Shown: piece after piece, positions 36,104-45,644 of the stretch
Layout of the letters: every line of letters starts with the position of its first letter
Numbering within the stretch: the first letter of the stretch is position 1
NCBI GenBank assembly: GCA_964544955.1
Contig: CAZJEB010000001.1
Location: 186,001 to 250,000 of the forward strand
Origin: JAAZPT01 sp964544955
Lineage (GTDB): Bacteria; Bacillota; Clostridia; Christensenellales; Aristaeellaceae
Reading direction: 5' to 3'
DNA length: 64,000 nucleotides
Translations under genes and position numbers: made by a program
Notes under the pieces: model-generated
What the model was told of the DNA's origin: nothing
Database searches by the model: none
What the model saw: only the letters and a program-made list of their open reading frames with translations

Positions 36104-37941
36104 AGTGGGCATCCCCCTTCTGTTTTTTGGACTCCACAGCCATAACAATGAGAGTAAAAACAATCATCGGTAGTTTTTTCTTTTAATGCTTTTTCATATT
36201 CTCGATATAAAAAGTCTTTGTCAATTCCTGCATTAATAAAGTCCCAAGGAAAAATTTCATCTTTATTTCTTTTCCTTATTGTATAAAAATCTATATCAAC
36301 GTTGTTTTCCTTAAATGCTTCAAGCCATATTTCATATTTAAAATGCTCGCGCCATCCATCAAGCATACAGCCATTTTTCCATGCTGTATATAAAACATCT
36401 GCAACCTTACGATCGCCTCTTGCAAATGCTGACTCTAATCTAGACGTTTTAGCATCATGCCAATTGAAATTTACACTTCTAATATTTAATGCATTTTTAA
36501 GGAATAACTGTTTTTGTTCAATTGTATCCATATCATCTTGAGCACACCATTGGAATGGAGTAAAAGCCTTTGGTATAAAAACTGCTGTACTAACGGTTAT
36601 TTTTAATCCTTTAGCACGTAAAGATTTTTCAACACAATAATATTCATTTTTAACTAGGTTAGCTAAATCTGCTATGCCCTGTAAATCTTCTTCTGTTTCA
36701 GTAGGTAGCCCTGTCATGAAATAAAGTTTTATGTTGTTCCAACCATTATTAAATGCATACTTTACATTTCGCACTAGGTCTTCCTCAGTAACGTTTTTAT
36801 TTATTACATTGCGTAATCTTTGAGTACCAGCTTCTGGAGCAAAAGTTAAGCTAGATTTTTTTACTTTTTGTGTTTCGTTTAAAGATTCTTCAATATTTCC
36901 ATCAAGTCTTAATGATGGTAAAGATATAGAAACTCTCTGTCCAGATAATTCATCATTTAATTTCATCATTAATTCGTTTAAACATGAGTAGTCGCCACTT
37001 GATAGAGAAGATAATGATATTTCTTCATATCCACTATTTTTAACTAACTCTTTAGCTAATTTTACTAATGTTTCTGGCGATTTTTCCCTTCTTGGCCTAT
37101 AAAGCATACCAGCTTGGCAGAATCTACATCCTCTTGTACAACCACGCATTATTTCCAAAAATATTCTATCATGAATAATTTGTATATAGGGTACAGTTAT
37201 ATTTGTAGGAAATTTAACTTTATTAAAATCATAAACTATTCTTTTTTCAATAATTTGAGGCACATCATCAATGATTGCTTTAAATTCTTTTATTGTTCCA
37301 TCTTCATTATAATTAACATTATAAAAGGAAGGCACATATACACCTTTAAGCTTAGAAAGTGCTAATAAGGTTTCATTCCTATTTAAAGATTTTAATTTAC
37401 TTTGCTTTACTACATCTATAATCTCATTAGTAACTTCTTCACCATCACCTATAATAAAAGCATCAATAAACTTATACAACGGTTCTGGATTATAAACGCA
37501 AGGGCCACCAGCAATAACAATAGGTTCTGTTTCTTTTCTATTTTCACTCAACACAGAAATGTTTCCCATATTTAACATTTCTAATATATTTGTATATGTC
37601 ATTTCATATTGTAATGTGAATCCAACAATATCAAAACATTTTAATTCTTTTTTATTTTCTAAAGAAAAAAGAGGTAATTTAGATTCTTTCATTTTTAATA
37701 ACATATCATAACTTGGCATAAAAACTCTTTCGCACAAAGAATCAGACCTATCATTTATAATATCATATAATATTTTCAAACCTAAATTTGACATTCCAAC
37801 CTCATATGTATCAGGAAAACAAAATGCAAATTTAATAAATTCTGAATTAAAATCTTTTTTTATTGAATTTAATTCTTCACCAGTATAGCGCGCTGGTTTT
37901 TCAACATCAGCTAATATATTGTTTAAAACTTCGTAGTTCAT
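36094..37941 (-). CDS. B12-binding-type radical SAM protein (TIGR03960)
   Basis: This 615-residue radical-SAM enzyme has a B12-binding-like N-terminal part (FAFCFPDTYEVGMSNLGLKILYDIIN, GGPCVYNPEPLYKFID) and the cluster motif in IMRGCTRGCRFCQAGMLYRP around residue 265. A C-terminal region with YSHCYGCGVQK and GGCPLC adds further cysteines. The biochemical role is not established. It is always associated with the DUF2344 protein, as here, where the two reading frames overlap by ten bases, and often precedes RNase G in Firmicutes. Confidence 0.9.
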   Translation of the reverse strand: MNYEVLNNILADVEKPARYTGEELNSIKKDFNSEFIKFAFCFPDTYEVGMSNLGLKILYDIINDRSDSLCERVFMPSYDMLLKMKESKLPLFSLENKKELKCFDIVGFTLQYEMTYTNILEMLNMGNISVLSENRKETEPIVIAGGPCVYNPEPLYKFIDAFIIGDGEEVTNEIIDVVKQSKLKSLNRNETLLALSKLKGVYVPSFYNVNYNEDGTIKEFKAIIDDVPQIIEKRIVYDFNKVKFPTNITVPYIQIIHDRIFLEIMRGCTRGCRFCQAGMLYRPRREKSPETLVKLAKELVKNSGYEEISLSSLSSGDYSCLNELMMKLNDELSGQRVSISLPSLRLDGNIEESLNETQKVKKSSLTFAPEAGTQRLRNVINKNVTEEDLVRNVKYAFNNGWNNIKLYFMTGLPTETEEDLQGIADLANLVKNEYYCVEKSLRAKGLKITVSTAVFIPKAFTPFQWCAQDDMDTIEQKQLFLKNALNIRSVNFNWHDAKTSRLESAFARGDRKVADVLYTAWKNGCMLDGWREHFKYEIWLEAFKENNVDIDFYTIRKRNKDEIFPWDFINAGIDKDFLYREYEKALKEKTTDDCFYSHCYGCGVQKTEGGCPLCV

Positions 37942-38465
37942 AGTTTCCCTTTCATTATTCCCGTATATTCGTCAAATTCAATACTTTGTTCTAATTTAAT
38001 ATTATAAACTGTAAGTGACAAAATTAATATCTCAATAATAATAATATACTTATTTTCAGAAATGGAATTATTATTAACTGAGTAATAAAGTAATCCGATT
38101 ATACATGTTATTGTAAATAATATTAATATAAACGAAGATGCTCTAAATCTTTGGTATGATTGCCTATACATACTCACGGCTAAATCATTATTTGAATAAT
38201 TTATAATTTTGTACATTGCAATAATAGAAAACAATATTGGAAAATATTGTAATACCATAGGTAATGATATATATATTACTCTAGTAGCCTGTACATTGTA
38301 AAAACCTAAAATAATAGATAAAAGAAGAATAAGAATTGTGTTAACTGAAAATATTCTTATTTTTTTATTTAAATCATTAACATTAGATTTATGTTTATAT
38401 ATTTTACCTGAATATTCCCAATTCCCATTTTCTATTTTGTAATTTTTAACTTCGGATTTTTTCAT
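37938..38465 (-). CDS. Four-helix membrane protein, unknown
   Basis: I do not recognise this protein. It is about 175 residues with a polar N-terminus of some 40 residues (WEYSGKIYKHKSN) and four hydrophobic segments at roughly 42-60, 72-90, 112-130 and 142-157, ending in a short charged tail. It overlaps the start of the radical-SAM gene by four bases and follows the S9 peptidase by about ten. I take ATG 38465, with AGGTGA just upstream; GTG 38471 is the alternative. Confidence 0.65.
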   Translation of the reverse strand: MKKSEVKNYKIENGNWEYSGKIYKHKSNVNDLNKKIRIFSVNTILILLLSIILGFYNVQATRVIYISLPMVLQYFPILFSIIAMYKIINYSNNDLAVSMYRQSYQRFRASSFILILFTITCIIGLLYYSVNNNSISENKYIIIIEILILSLTVYNIKLEQSIEFDEYTGIMKGKL

Positions 38466-38474
38466 ACTCACCTA

Positions 38475-40364
38475 TTACTTTAAATAATTATTAAACCAGT
38501 TTGTGATTTCTTGTAATCTTCTAATTCTATGCGATGGTTTACCGCTTCTAGATAATTCGTGGTTTTCACCTTTAAATAAACAAAGTCTAGACTCAACACC
38601 ATGATATTTTAATGCTGTGAACATTTGTAACCCCTCAGCTAGCCAACATCTATAATCCTCTTCAGAGTGTATAAATAATGTTGGAGTTTTAACATTATTA
38701 GCATATTTAATAGGAGAATGGAACCATAATTTTTCACAATTATCCCAAGGTGTTGCCATTATTTGATCATGATTAAAATAATACCCAATATCAGTTGTAT
38801 TAAATTTTGAAATCCAATTAGAAATAGATCTTTGAGAAACTGCGGCTTTAAATCTATTTGTATGGCCTATTATCCAGTTGGTCATAAATCCACCATATGA
38901 CCCACCAGTTACACCCAGTTTATCCTTATCTATATTTGGATAAGCTAGTAAAGTAAAATCTACAAAAGCCATTATATCATCATAATCAATTGTTCCATAC
39001 TTGCCTCTAATATCGGAAAATTCGTCTCCCCTGCCATCGCTTCCACGCGGATTACAAAATATAACAAAATATCCTTCACTAGCCCATACCTGCATTTCAT
39101 GGAAATAGTTATTACCATAAGTGGTTTTTGGCCCACCGTGTATATTCAATATACAGGGATATGTTTTTTCACTTGAAAAATTTATAGGTTTTATTACATA
39201 ACCGTCTAATTCAACATCATTATTGAAATATTTAATATTCTCCACTGGGGATATATTTCTATCTTTCAGATAATTACTATTATTATTTGTTATTTCTGTA
39301 ATTTTATCATTATATATATAAAGTTCTTGAATTGAGTTTCTTTTTTGAGCACATAAAACAATATTATTATTAATATTAATATCAAAAAAATCAATTGCTT
39401 CAAAAACCGTTAAAATTTCTGATGTTACTAGTTGCTCATCAATTTTAAAGAGTACAGTTTTATCCCTCACTATTGATGTATAATATAGTTCATTGTTTAT
39501 AACCTTAATGCTATTTCCACCACCTAAACGACAATCAGAATTAATATTAGTGCCAGGCACACCAGTTATATTAATTAACAACTCAAGCGAACCATTGTTT
39601 ACATAATATAATTTAGGATTTTCATTAAGTCCATACTTCAGCATATCACTAGCTAGAGCACAAATTCTATTATTCCAAACAAATACATCGTCAATATTAT
39701 ATTTGTTTTGTAGTAAAACATAATTAGTTTTATTAGTATTTATATTAAATTTATTGATACCATTATAAATATCCATTTTATCGTTGAAATCATTAAAAAT
39801 ATAATAGACTTCATCGTTTTCAATTATAAAGTTTTCAATATTGCTTGTTTCGTTACTTATATTTAAATAATCATTTGTTAATATTTTATATAAACAAAGT
39901 CTATAACGTTTTTTACTTGTAAAACCATCGCCATTTTGCCAAAAAGGTATTTCTTCAAGTACTTCATAATCGGTTTCTTTTTCTTTTTTGCTATATTCAG
40001 CTATAAAAACAATTATATCTTCACTATAAATTTTGAATTTACTTACAATTTTATCCATTTCAAATAGAATATTTGATTCGCCGCCGTTTATATTTATGGT
40101 TTTAAATACAGTTTTATCATCTTCACTAACTATATAAATTACTTTTTCATCATTATACCAATCAAAAGAAATAACTTTACCATTTGTTGTAAGTTGTGTT
40201 GTTTTGTGTTTTTCTAAATTATAAATATAAATATTTTTATTGTAGCAGTTATTTTTTAAATCAGATTTCGAAACCATGTATGCAAAATTATTCCCACTTT
40301 TATTAAAAATACCATTTGATATAAAATCAAAATTTAAAAAATCGTTAATATTTACTTTTTCCAA
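38475..40364 (-). CDS. S9 family serine peptidase (prolyl oligopeptidase/acylaminoacyl peptidase type)
   Basis: This is a 629-residue peptidase with an N-terminal beta-propeller-like region (about 1-370, low conservation) and a C-terminal alpha/beta-hydrolase. The nucleophile elbow is GGSYGGFM, the acid lies in HSEEDYRC and the base in GENHELSR. CNPRGSDGRGDEFSD is also typical. No signal peptide, so it is cytoplasmic and probably trims oligopeptides, which fits an organism with a large Opp system. The start is TTG 40364, with TGAGGT eight bases upstream. Confidence 0.87.
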   Translation of the reverse strand: MEKVNINDFLNFDFISNGIFNKSGNNFAYMVSKSDLKNNCYNKNIYIYNLEKHKTTQLTTNGKVISFDWYNDEKVIYIVSEDDKTVFKTININGGESNILFEMDKIVSKFKIYSEDIIVFIAEYSKKEKETDYEVLEEIPFWQNGDGFTSKKRYRLCLYKILTNDYLNISNETSNIENFIIENDEVYYIFNDFNDKMDIYNGINKFNINTNKTNYVLLQNKYNIDDVFVWNNRICALASDMLKYGLNENPKLYYVNNGSLELLINITGVPGTNINSDCRLGGGNSIKVINNELYYTSIVRDKTVLFKIDEQLVTSEILTVFEAIDFFDININNNIVLCAQKRNSIQELYIYNDKITEITNNNSNYLKDRNISPVENIKYFNNDVELDGYVIKPINFSSEKTYPCILNIHGGPKTTYGNNYFHEMQVWASEGYFVIFCNPRGSDGRGDEFSDIRGKYGTIDYDDIMAFVDFTLLAYPNIDKDKLGVTGGSYGGFMTNWIIGHTNRFKAAVSQRSISNWISKFNTTDIGYYFNHDQIMATPWDNCEKLWFHSPIKYANNVKTPTLFIHSEEDYRCWLAEGLQMFTALKYHGVESRLCLFKGENHELSRSGKPSHRIRRLQEITNWFNNYLK

Positions 40365-40374
40365 AATATATACC

Positions 40375-40923
40375 TCACTCTATATTTTCATATGTTTCTA
40401 ATTCTTCAAAAGGAATAATAGGTGGAAGTTCACTTAAACTACTTATTCCAAAATGCGATAAAAATTTATCTGTAGTTGAATACAAACTTGGGTTACCAAC
40501 AGTATCTTTTTTTCCAACAATCTTAACTAAATCTTTAGCTAAGAGAGATTGGATAGAGTAATCACATTTAACCCCACGAATTTGTTCAATTTCGTTTTTG
40601 GTTATTGGTTGTTTATAAGCAATTATAGCAAGTGTTTCCATGGTTTTATCAGTAATATTTTGTTTTTGAATTGGCTGTAATACCCTATTTATATATACAG
40701 AATAATTATCACTAGTTGTTAATTGAACATTATCATTAAAAACCTTTAAACGAATTCCCCTATCATTTTTTTCATAATAATCTTTTAAATATTCTATAGA
40801 TGATTCTACTTCCACCACAGAAATATTTAGCGCCTTTGACAGTTCAGTCACTTTAATTGGGTCACCAGCTACAAATAAAATCGATTCAATTATTGTTCCA
40901 AACTTATATAATCTACTCTCCAT
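40375..40923 (-). CDS. scpB: Chromosome segregation and condensation protein ScpB
   Basis: ScpB is the winged-helix (kite) subunit of the SMC condensin. At 182 residues it has normal length: LYKFGTIIESILFVAGDPIKVTELSKALNI at the start and TLAIIAYKQPITKNEIEQIRGV in the second winged helix. It overlaps the end of scpA by eleven bases, the usual arrangement. SMC itself is not in the window. Confidence 0.94.
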   Translation of the reverse strand: MESRLYKFGTIIESILFVAGDPIKVTELSKALNISVVEVESSIEYLKDYYEKNDRGIRLKVFNDNVQLTTSDNYSVYINRVLQPIQKQNITDKTMETLAIIAYKQPITKNEIEQIRGVKCDYSIQSLLAKDLVKIVGKKDTVGNPSLYSTTDKFLSHFGISSLSELPPIIPFEELETYENIE

Positions 40924-41650
40924 CTTTTTTCACCTTTTTATAAATCTTTATGTTATTAAATATTCCTTTTTGTTTTACCCTGACTTTACCAAGTCGAATT
41001 AGTTCCAACATAGCCATAAAATATGTTACGGCAAACTCTTTTGATTGTTTGATGTCAATTAGATTATAAAAATTAATATCTTCATTTTTTATTTTTTTCA
41101 AAATATTTACTATACTTTGTTTAACCGTGATTGTTTCTTTATTTAATTTTTCTATATTGCTTTTATTTAATCTTTTTTGATATAGAACAAGCTTTCTTTC
41201 TACAATTTTTAGCAATGCTTCACTTAATGATTTTATTGATTTTTCAACTAAAACAAATTCTTGTTCTTTTAAAGGAAAATCTTCTGGTAGTTTATTATAA
41301 AATAAGGCTGATTTGGCTTCAATAATTCTCATTTGTTCAGCAAGATATTTAATTTTTTTATACTCTTCAAGTTGAATTATTAATAACTTTTTATCTTCTT
41401 CAACATCATCATTTTCTTGTTTTGGCAATAATGCTTTACTTTTTATTTCTATTAACCTTGCTGCCATAGTTAAAAAAGATCCAACTGCATCCATATCTAA
41501 CTCATCATAGTCTTGAACAGCTTTAACATACTGTTCAGTAATTTCTGAAATAAATATATCATATATACTTATTTGTGCTTTACCAATAAGATGGAGAAGT
41601 AAATCCAATGGTCCATCAAAATTATTTAATTTAACATTAATTTCTTGCAC
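40913..41650 (-). CDS. scpA: Segregation and condensation protein ScpA
   Basis: ScpA is the kleisin that bridges the SMC heads. The 245-residue protein begins NVKLNNFDGPLDLLLHLI and contains DIFISEITEQYV and a long middle helix with AARLIEIKSKALLP; the C-terminal winged helix is LLELIRLGKVRVKQ-like. Start codon is GTG 41650, immediately after the M50 protease stop. Confidence 0.94.
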   Translation of the reverse strand: MQEINVKLNNFDGPLDLLLHLIGKAQISIYDIFISEITEQYVKAVQDYDELDMDAVGSFLTMAARLIEIKSKALLPKQENDDVEEDKKLLIIQLEEYKKIKYLAEQMRIIEAKSALFYNKLPEDFPLKEQEFVLVEKSIKSLSEALLKIVERKLVLYQKRLNKSNIEKLNKETITVKQSIVNILKKIKNEDINFYNLIDIKQSKEFAVTYFMAMLELIRLGKVRVKQKGIFNNIKIYKKVKKDGE

Positions 41651-42451
41651 TTAATTTGCACCAGCCAAAGATAAAAATATTTTTAAAACACCACTTTCAA
41701 TTGCGGTTGTTATTGTTACTAATAATTTACCCAATGTTCCAGAAAACATAAGTATCATTAAAATAAAGCTAGTAATTCTATATGTTTGAGTGTTTAATTG
41801 TAATTTCCCTTTAAGTAAAATATCATTAAAGATATGAAATCCATCTAATGGTGGTATAGGTAAGAAATTAAATACCGCTACCATTAAATTAAATTGTGAA
41901 AACATCATAAGGAATCTTTGTATATAAGGCAACCAATTATTTAAAAACAAATTACTATTTTCATTTATATTTCCCATTAATATAGAATTATAACCAATAG
42001 AATTTGATGCCAACAAATTTTCAGCTCCATAAAATTCAATAACCTCCGGAATCCATATTAATCTATTGAACCCTACCATTAAAGCTGTACATATAATAAA
42101 TAAAGTAAAATTTACAGTAATACCAGCAATTGAAACTAAAAAATCATCTTGTACACGATTTTTGAAATTTCTAGGATTTATGGGAACAGGCTTAGCCCAC
42201 CCAAAGCCTAAAACAACCATACTTAATGTTCCCAATGGGTCTAAATGTTTAGAGGGATTTAAAGTTAAACGCCCTAACATTTTAGCAGTAGGATCTCCGC
42301 ATTTATAAGCAACAAAAGCGTGGGCATATTCATGTAAAACCAGTGTACCGAGCAAAGAAACTGTTAAATAACAAATATATATTATAAAGCTGATTGGATC
42401 TGTAGAAAGCCACTGCCACATTCCTTCTAATCTATTAAACAAAAATTGCAC
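41651..42451 (-). CDS. Site-2 protease family protein (M50, YwhC/Rv2625-like)
   Basis: This is a 266-residue intramembrane metalloprotease-like protein. The zinc site is HEYAHAFVAYKCGD (HExxH) in an early helix, and the third ligand is in NFLPIPPLDGF. WAKPVPINPRNF between them is characteristic of the short M50 group without PDZ domains. There are about six membrane segments. It is commonly found upstream of scpA-scpB in Firmicutes, as here. The substrate is unknown. It is the first gene of the long minus-strand block. Confidence 0.88.
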   Translation of the reverse strand: MQFLFNRLEGMWQWLSTDPISFIIYICYLTVSLLGTLVLHEYAHAFVAYKCGDPTAKMLGRLTLNPSKHLDPLGTLSMVVLGFGWAKPVPINPRNFKNRVQDDFLVSIAGITVNFTLFIICTALMVGFNRLIWIPEVIEFYGAENLLASNSIGYNSILMGNINENSNLFLNNWLPYIQRFLMMFSQFNLMVAVFNFLPIPPLDGFHIFNDILLKGKLQLNTQTYRITSFILMILMFSGTLGKLLVTITTAIESGVLKIFLSLAGAN

Positions 42452-42536
42452 ATCCTTTAATTAAATTCTATTCTATTATAACACAAAACTATCTGTTCGT
42501 TGTAACTCTTAGTGCCATTTATGTTAATTTTAAACA

Positions 42537-42565
42537 TTGACCCAATTAATTAAAACTTATATAAT
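42537..42565 (+). promoter_or_regulatory. Promoter of the CHAP-like secreted protein gene
   Basis: TTGACC (42537-42542), a 17-base spacer and TATAAT (42560-42565) precede the start codon by 27 bases, with GGAGG in between. Confidence 0.75.
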
Positions 42566-42592
42566 TATGATATTAAATATGGAGGTTTATAA

Positions 42593-43591
42593 ATGAAATT
42601 TATAATTAAAAAATTTATTGCATTACTACTTATTCTTGCTTTATATATACCTAATGCTAACATGGTAAATGCAGAACGCATTTTAATTTTTGAAAATGAA
42701 ATTGAAGAATTAAAATCACCAAAGGAATTGATGATAGAAAATAATGTTTGTGACCTGCGAGTTGGCGATGCTTTGTATTTTCCCCTTGTTGTTAAAGATA
42801 TAATTCCTAGGGACGAAATCGAAACATTTGAACCAGAGATAGATGGTGCTTTTTCAAGCACAGATGAAAAAATAGCTTTTGTTGATAAAAATGGCTATAT
42901 AGTTGCAATTAATGAAGGCGAATGCGATATAATTTATGAAAAACCAAGTGGTAAAATATCAATGAAAGTAAATGTATCAAATTCCACCATACCTTTAGGA
43001 ATAAGAAATTTAACTTATATAGGTAAAAGAGAATTTTTATTTAACCAAATGAGTAGGTTGCCTAAATATAATCAATATGCTAAATGGTATTATAAGAAAA
43101 AGAAAGAAGTTGGTTGGTGTAGCGTATTCACATCTTATGCCACAAATGCTTCAGGGATAGACACATATAAACATAATACCATACCAATTGATGAAATAAA
43201 CAATTATTCTGTGTTTGGTTTACTTGAAGGTCAAGTTGGTCACCAATGGGATGGATTTACATCCGTTAACAGGTTTACGAACATTCCACAACCTGGATAT
43301 TATGTAATTTACGGAAACAGAAAAAATGCGTATAGATTTACTCATGTTGGGCTAGTGGTAGATGTTGAGCAATTTCCTGATGGATGGTACAAGGTTACAA
43401 CTGTTGAAGGTAATATGTCAAACACAGTAAAAAAATATTGCTATATGTATAATAGCAATATAGAACACCCTAAAGAAAATATGGCCGAAGTTGAAAAAGA
43501 CCAACAAACCAATGCCTTAACACAATATAAACTTCACACTGATTTTTGGGATGTTTTTGGATTTTGTGCAACCTGGGAACCAATAAAGTAA
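42593..43591 (+). CDS. Secreted protein with bacterial Ig-like and CHAP/NlpC-P60-like domains
   Basis: This is a 332-residue exported protein. Residues 1-27 are a signal peptide ending near NMVNA. Residues about 40-130 contain a BIG2-like fold (KIAFVDKNGYIVAINEGECDI is the typical pattern). Residues about 150-330 look like a CHAP/papain-like amidase: nucleophile Cys176 in GWCSVFTSYA, His251 in THVGLVVDV, and Glu272/Asn274 in TVEGN. The likely role is cutting peptidoglycan or a peptide on the outside of the cell. It has its own promoter and no operon partner. The last 58 bases overlap the convergent membrane-protein gene. Confidence 0.75.
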   Translation: MKFIIKKFIALLLILALYIPNANMVNAERILIFENEIEELKSPKELMIENNVCDLRVGDALYFPLVVKDIIPRDEIETFEPEIDGAFSSTDEKIAFVDKNGYIVAINEGECDIIYEKPSGKISMKVNVSNSTIPLGIRNLTYIGKREFLFNQMSRLPKYNQYAKWYYKKKKEVGWCSVFTSYATNASGIDTYKHNTIPIDEINNYSVFGLLEGQVGHQWDGFTSVNRFTNIPQPGYYVIYGNRKNAYRFTHVGLVVDVEQFPDGWYKVTTVEGNMSNTVKKYCYMYNSNIEHPKENMAEVEKDQQTNALTQYKLHTDFWDVFGFCATWEPIK

Positions 43592-45156
43592 TAATATGAA
43601 ATATATATTGGAAGCAATGTATATAAATAAAATGATATAGAAACATCTGAGGCATACCCTGAAAATAAAATATTTAATATTATATAAAAGAGGATAATTT
43701 TTAGTTTATTCTCTTTTTTTGATTTCCCTTTTAAATTGGACCCAATAATAATTAAAGACCAAATAAATACTGCAGGTGAAATAATAAAACCAAATATTTT
43801 AGGAAGAGTTGAATTATTAATAAAAAACATATTATTCTCACCAAATACAAAGTAAGGAGATGACTGGTTTAAAAAGGCTTGAATTGCAGTTTTAGGGCTA
43901 TTATTAACAAGCCTAATATAAGTTAAAAAAGCAGTATGTTGTTTCTGTATTGTAGTATCATTATATACATGTTCTAATACTGTATTTAAATTTTCACCGT
44001 TATAAAACTTAGAAATTTGATTAATATTGTAAGCACCACTTAAAGATAATTTATCATTTTCATTTATATTTTCATGGGCAATATACCTTGCAGTTTGAAG
44101 CTTTATTATTGGGCTAGATATTAAATTGTTTTGCTTTGTAGTATTTATTATATTAATGTTATTAAAAATAATATATGCAGTTATAACTATCGAAAATATG
44201 CAAATCAAATTTTTTCTAACATTTTTATTAATAATCAAACTATATAATAGTAATAAAACAGATAAAATTAAGCCGTTTTTAACCCATATACTCAATAATA
44301 TATTTACTAAAACAAATTTAAAATTATAATAAACTTTATTATTAATAATATAGTTTATTAAATATAAAACAAATAATACTGAGCAAACTATTTCAGATAC
44401 CGAAAATAAATTATAATATATTAACGGGTTTAATATTGCCAAAATAAGAATAATAAATAACACAAATTTATTTATTCCATTTTTTAATGTTGAATATAAT
44501 ATGCTACTTACTAAAACAGAATATATAATTATTTGTGTAAAATACAAAATAATTATATTAATATTATTTTGTATAAAAATATTAATAAGGAACACATATA
44601 AATTTTGACCAATTGGCAAATTATCACTTATTTTACCAAAATTGTTTAAATTTATTATTTGCTGACTATAACTTCTGGAAAATCCACTACTTCCATAAAG
44701 AGAGAAATAAATTGTAGCAATAAAAACTGTTATTAAAGCAAATATAAAAACAAATTTGTTTTTATTTATTTTAATATAAAACAATTTACTATTATGAATA
44801 AATTTATTTAAAAGTATAATTAGGAAATAAATAACAGGAATAGTTGCCATAAGTATATTTATTAAAATTACATTCTCAAATCTTAGAAAATAAAATAAAT
44901 CTAGATTTCCAAATTTAATAAAACTTATACCTATAATATTAAAAAACATTAATGTTGTAATTGTTATCAACAATTTAAAATTTGTTTTACTTTCAAATTT
45001 TATTAAAGCAAATAACATTGATAATAACAAAGACAAACTAAGTGTTATATAAATAATTTCAGTTATATTATTTGCATTATTAATAAAATAATTAAATGAG
45101 CAATAAAGCGCAAATAAAAATATTATTACTATTAAAAATACTCTTTTTTTATTCAT
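43534..45156 (-). CDS. Polytopic membrane protein, GT-C-like, unknown
   Basis: This 540-residue protein has about 12 or more hydrophobic segments and a polar stretch around 350-440 that follows LGISL-like helices. The architecture (many helices, first large loop with SLYGSSGFSRSYSQQI) resembles GT-C glycosyltransferases or the DUF6020-type membrane proteins, but I see no clear catalytic D-x-D/E-x-D motif, so this is an inference. Its coding region is very AT-rich. It overlaps the CHAP-like gene tail-to-tail by 58 bases and follows a terminator, so it is expressed separately from the opp operon. Confidence 0.6.
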   Translation of the reverse strand: MNKKRVFLIVIIFLFALYCSFNYFINNANNITEIIYITLSLSLLLSMLFALIKFESKTNFKLLITITTLMFFNIIGISFIKFGNLDLFYFLRFENVILINILMATIPVIYFLIILLNKFIHNSKLFYIKINKNKFVFIFALITVFIATIYFSLYGSSGFSRSYSQQIINLNNFGKISDNLPIGQNLYVFLINIFIQNNINIIILYFTQIIIYSVLVSSILYSTLKNGINKFVLFIILILAILNPLIYYNLFSVSEIVCSVLFVLYLINYIINNKVYYNFKFVLVNILLSIWVKNGLILSVLLLLYSLIINKNVRKNLICIFSIVITAYIIFNNINIINTTKQNNLISSPIIKLQTARYIAHENINENDKLSLSGAYNINQISKFYNGENLNTVLEHVYNDTTIQKQHTAFLTYIRLVNNSPKTAIQAFLNQSSPYFVFGENNMFFINNSTLPKIFGFIISPAVFIWSLIIIGSNLKGKSKKENKLKIILFYIILNILFSGYASDVSISFYLYTLLPIYISYYYFIGSQVAQNPKTSQKSV

Positions 45157-45164
45157 TTTCTCAC

Positions 45165-45190
45165 AAAAATCCGTATCTTTTGATACGGAT
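45165..45190 (-). terminator. Terminator at the end of the opp operon
   Basis: ATCCGTATC (45169-45177) and GATACGGAT (45182-45190) pair around a TTTT loop; on the minus strand the stem is followed by TTTTTG. It overlaps the stop codon of the small zinc-ribbon gene and closes the oppBCDF unit. Confidence 0.8.
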
Positions 45191-45414
45191 TATAAATTAT
45201 TTTGTATTAGTAAATAAGCAACAATTATTATAGCAATAGAAAACCCAATTATGTTGCTAACCAGCTTGATTTTCTTTCTTTTCTCTTCCGACAAACCAAT
45301 ATAATAACTAGGCTTGAGGGGAGACTTGCAAAACGGACATTCAACCATATGGTCTAACACATCTTTTTTGCAATTATCACATTTAACAATATGTTTTAAT
45401 GTACTATTTCTCAT
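45190..45414 (-). CDS. Small zinc-ribbon membrane protein
   Basis: This 74-residue protein has an N-terminal zinc ribbon (KCDNCKK at 11-17 and ECPFCKSP at 25-32) and one C-terminal membrane helix at about 50-70, so the ribbon should face the cytoplasm or be held at the membrane. No family recognised beyond zinc-ribbon. It overlaps the preceding small gene by four bases and is the last gene of the opp transcript. Confidence 0.7.
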   Translation of the reverse strand: MRNSTLKHIVKCDNCKKDVLDHMVECPFCKSPLKPSYYIGLSEEKRKKIKLVSNIIGFSIAIIIVAYLLIQNNL

Positions 45415-45644
45415 ACTCTAAACCATACTTTTAAGCAAAATAACACAAATAGTATTAATACAGCAGAAAATATCGCTACTATTGTTAATGCAGCTCGTAA
45501 TGAACTAAACAATAACTTAATAGTATCTTTTTTAGATAAATTATTGTTAATATCAACATCACTTTTGTTGGGGTTATACCAAGGCATACCTTCAACATTC
45601 ATATTAGCAATTACTCTATCATCATCTTCAAAATTATTTTTCAT
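45411..45644 (-). CDS. Small single-pass membrane protein
   Basis: This 77-residue protein is acidic and polar at the N-terminus (MKNNFEDDDRV, GMPWYNPNKSDVD), with one strong hydrophobic segment at about 52-72 and a short basic tail. I do not recognise a family. Its start overlaps the oppF stop by eleven bases and its stop overlaps the next small gene by four, so it is translationally coupled to both. The arrangement suggests a role linked to the Opp transporter, but nothing in the sequence proves it. Confidence 0.65.
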   Translation of the reverse strand: MKNNFEDDDRVIANMNVEGMPWYNPNKSDVDINNNLSKKDTIKLLFSSLRAALTIVAIFSAVLILFVLFCLKVWFRV

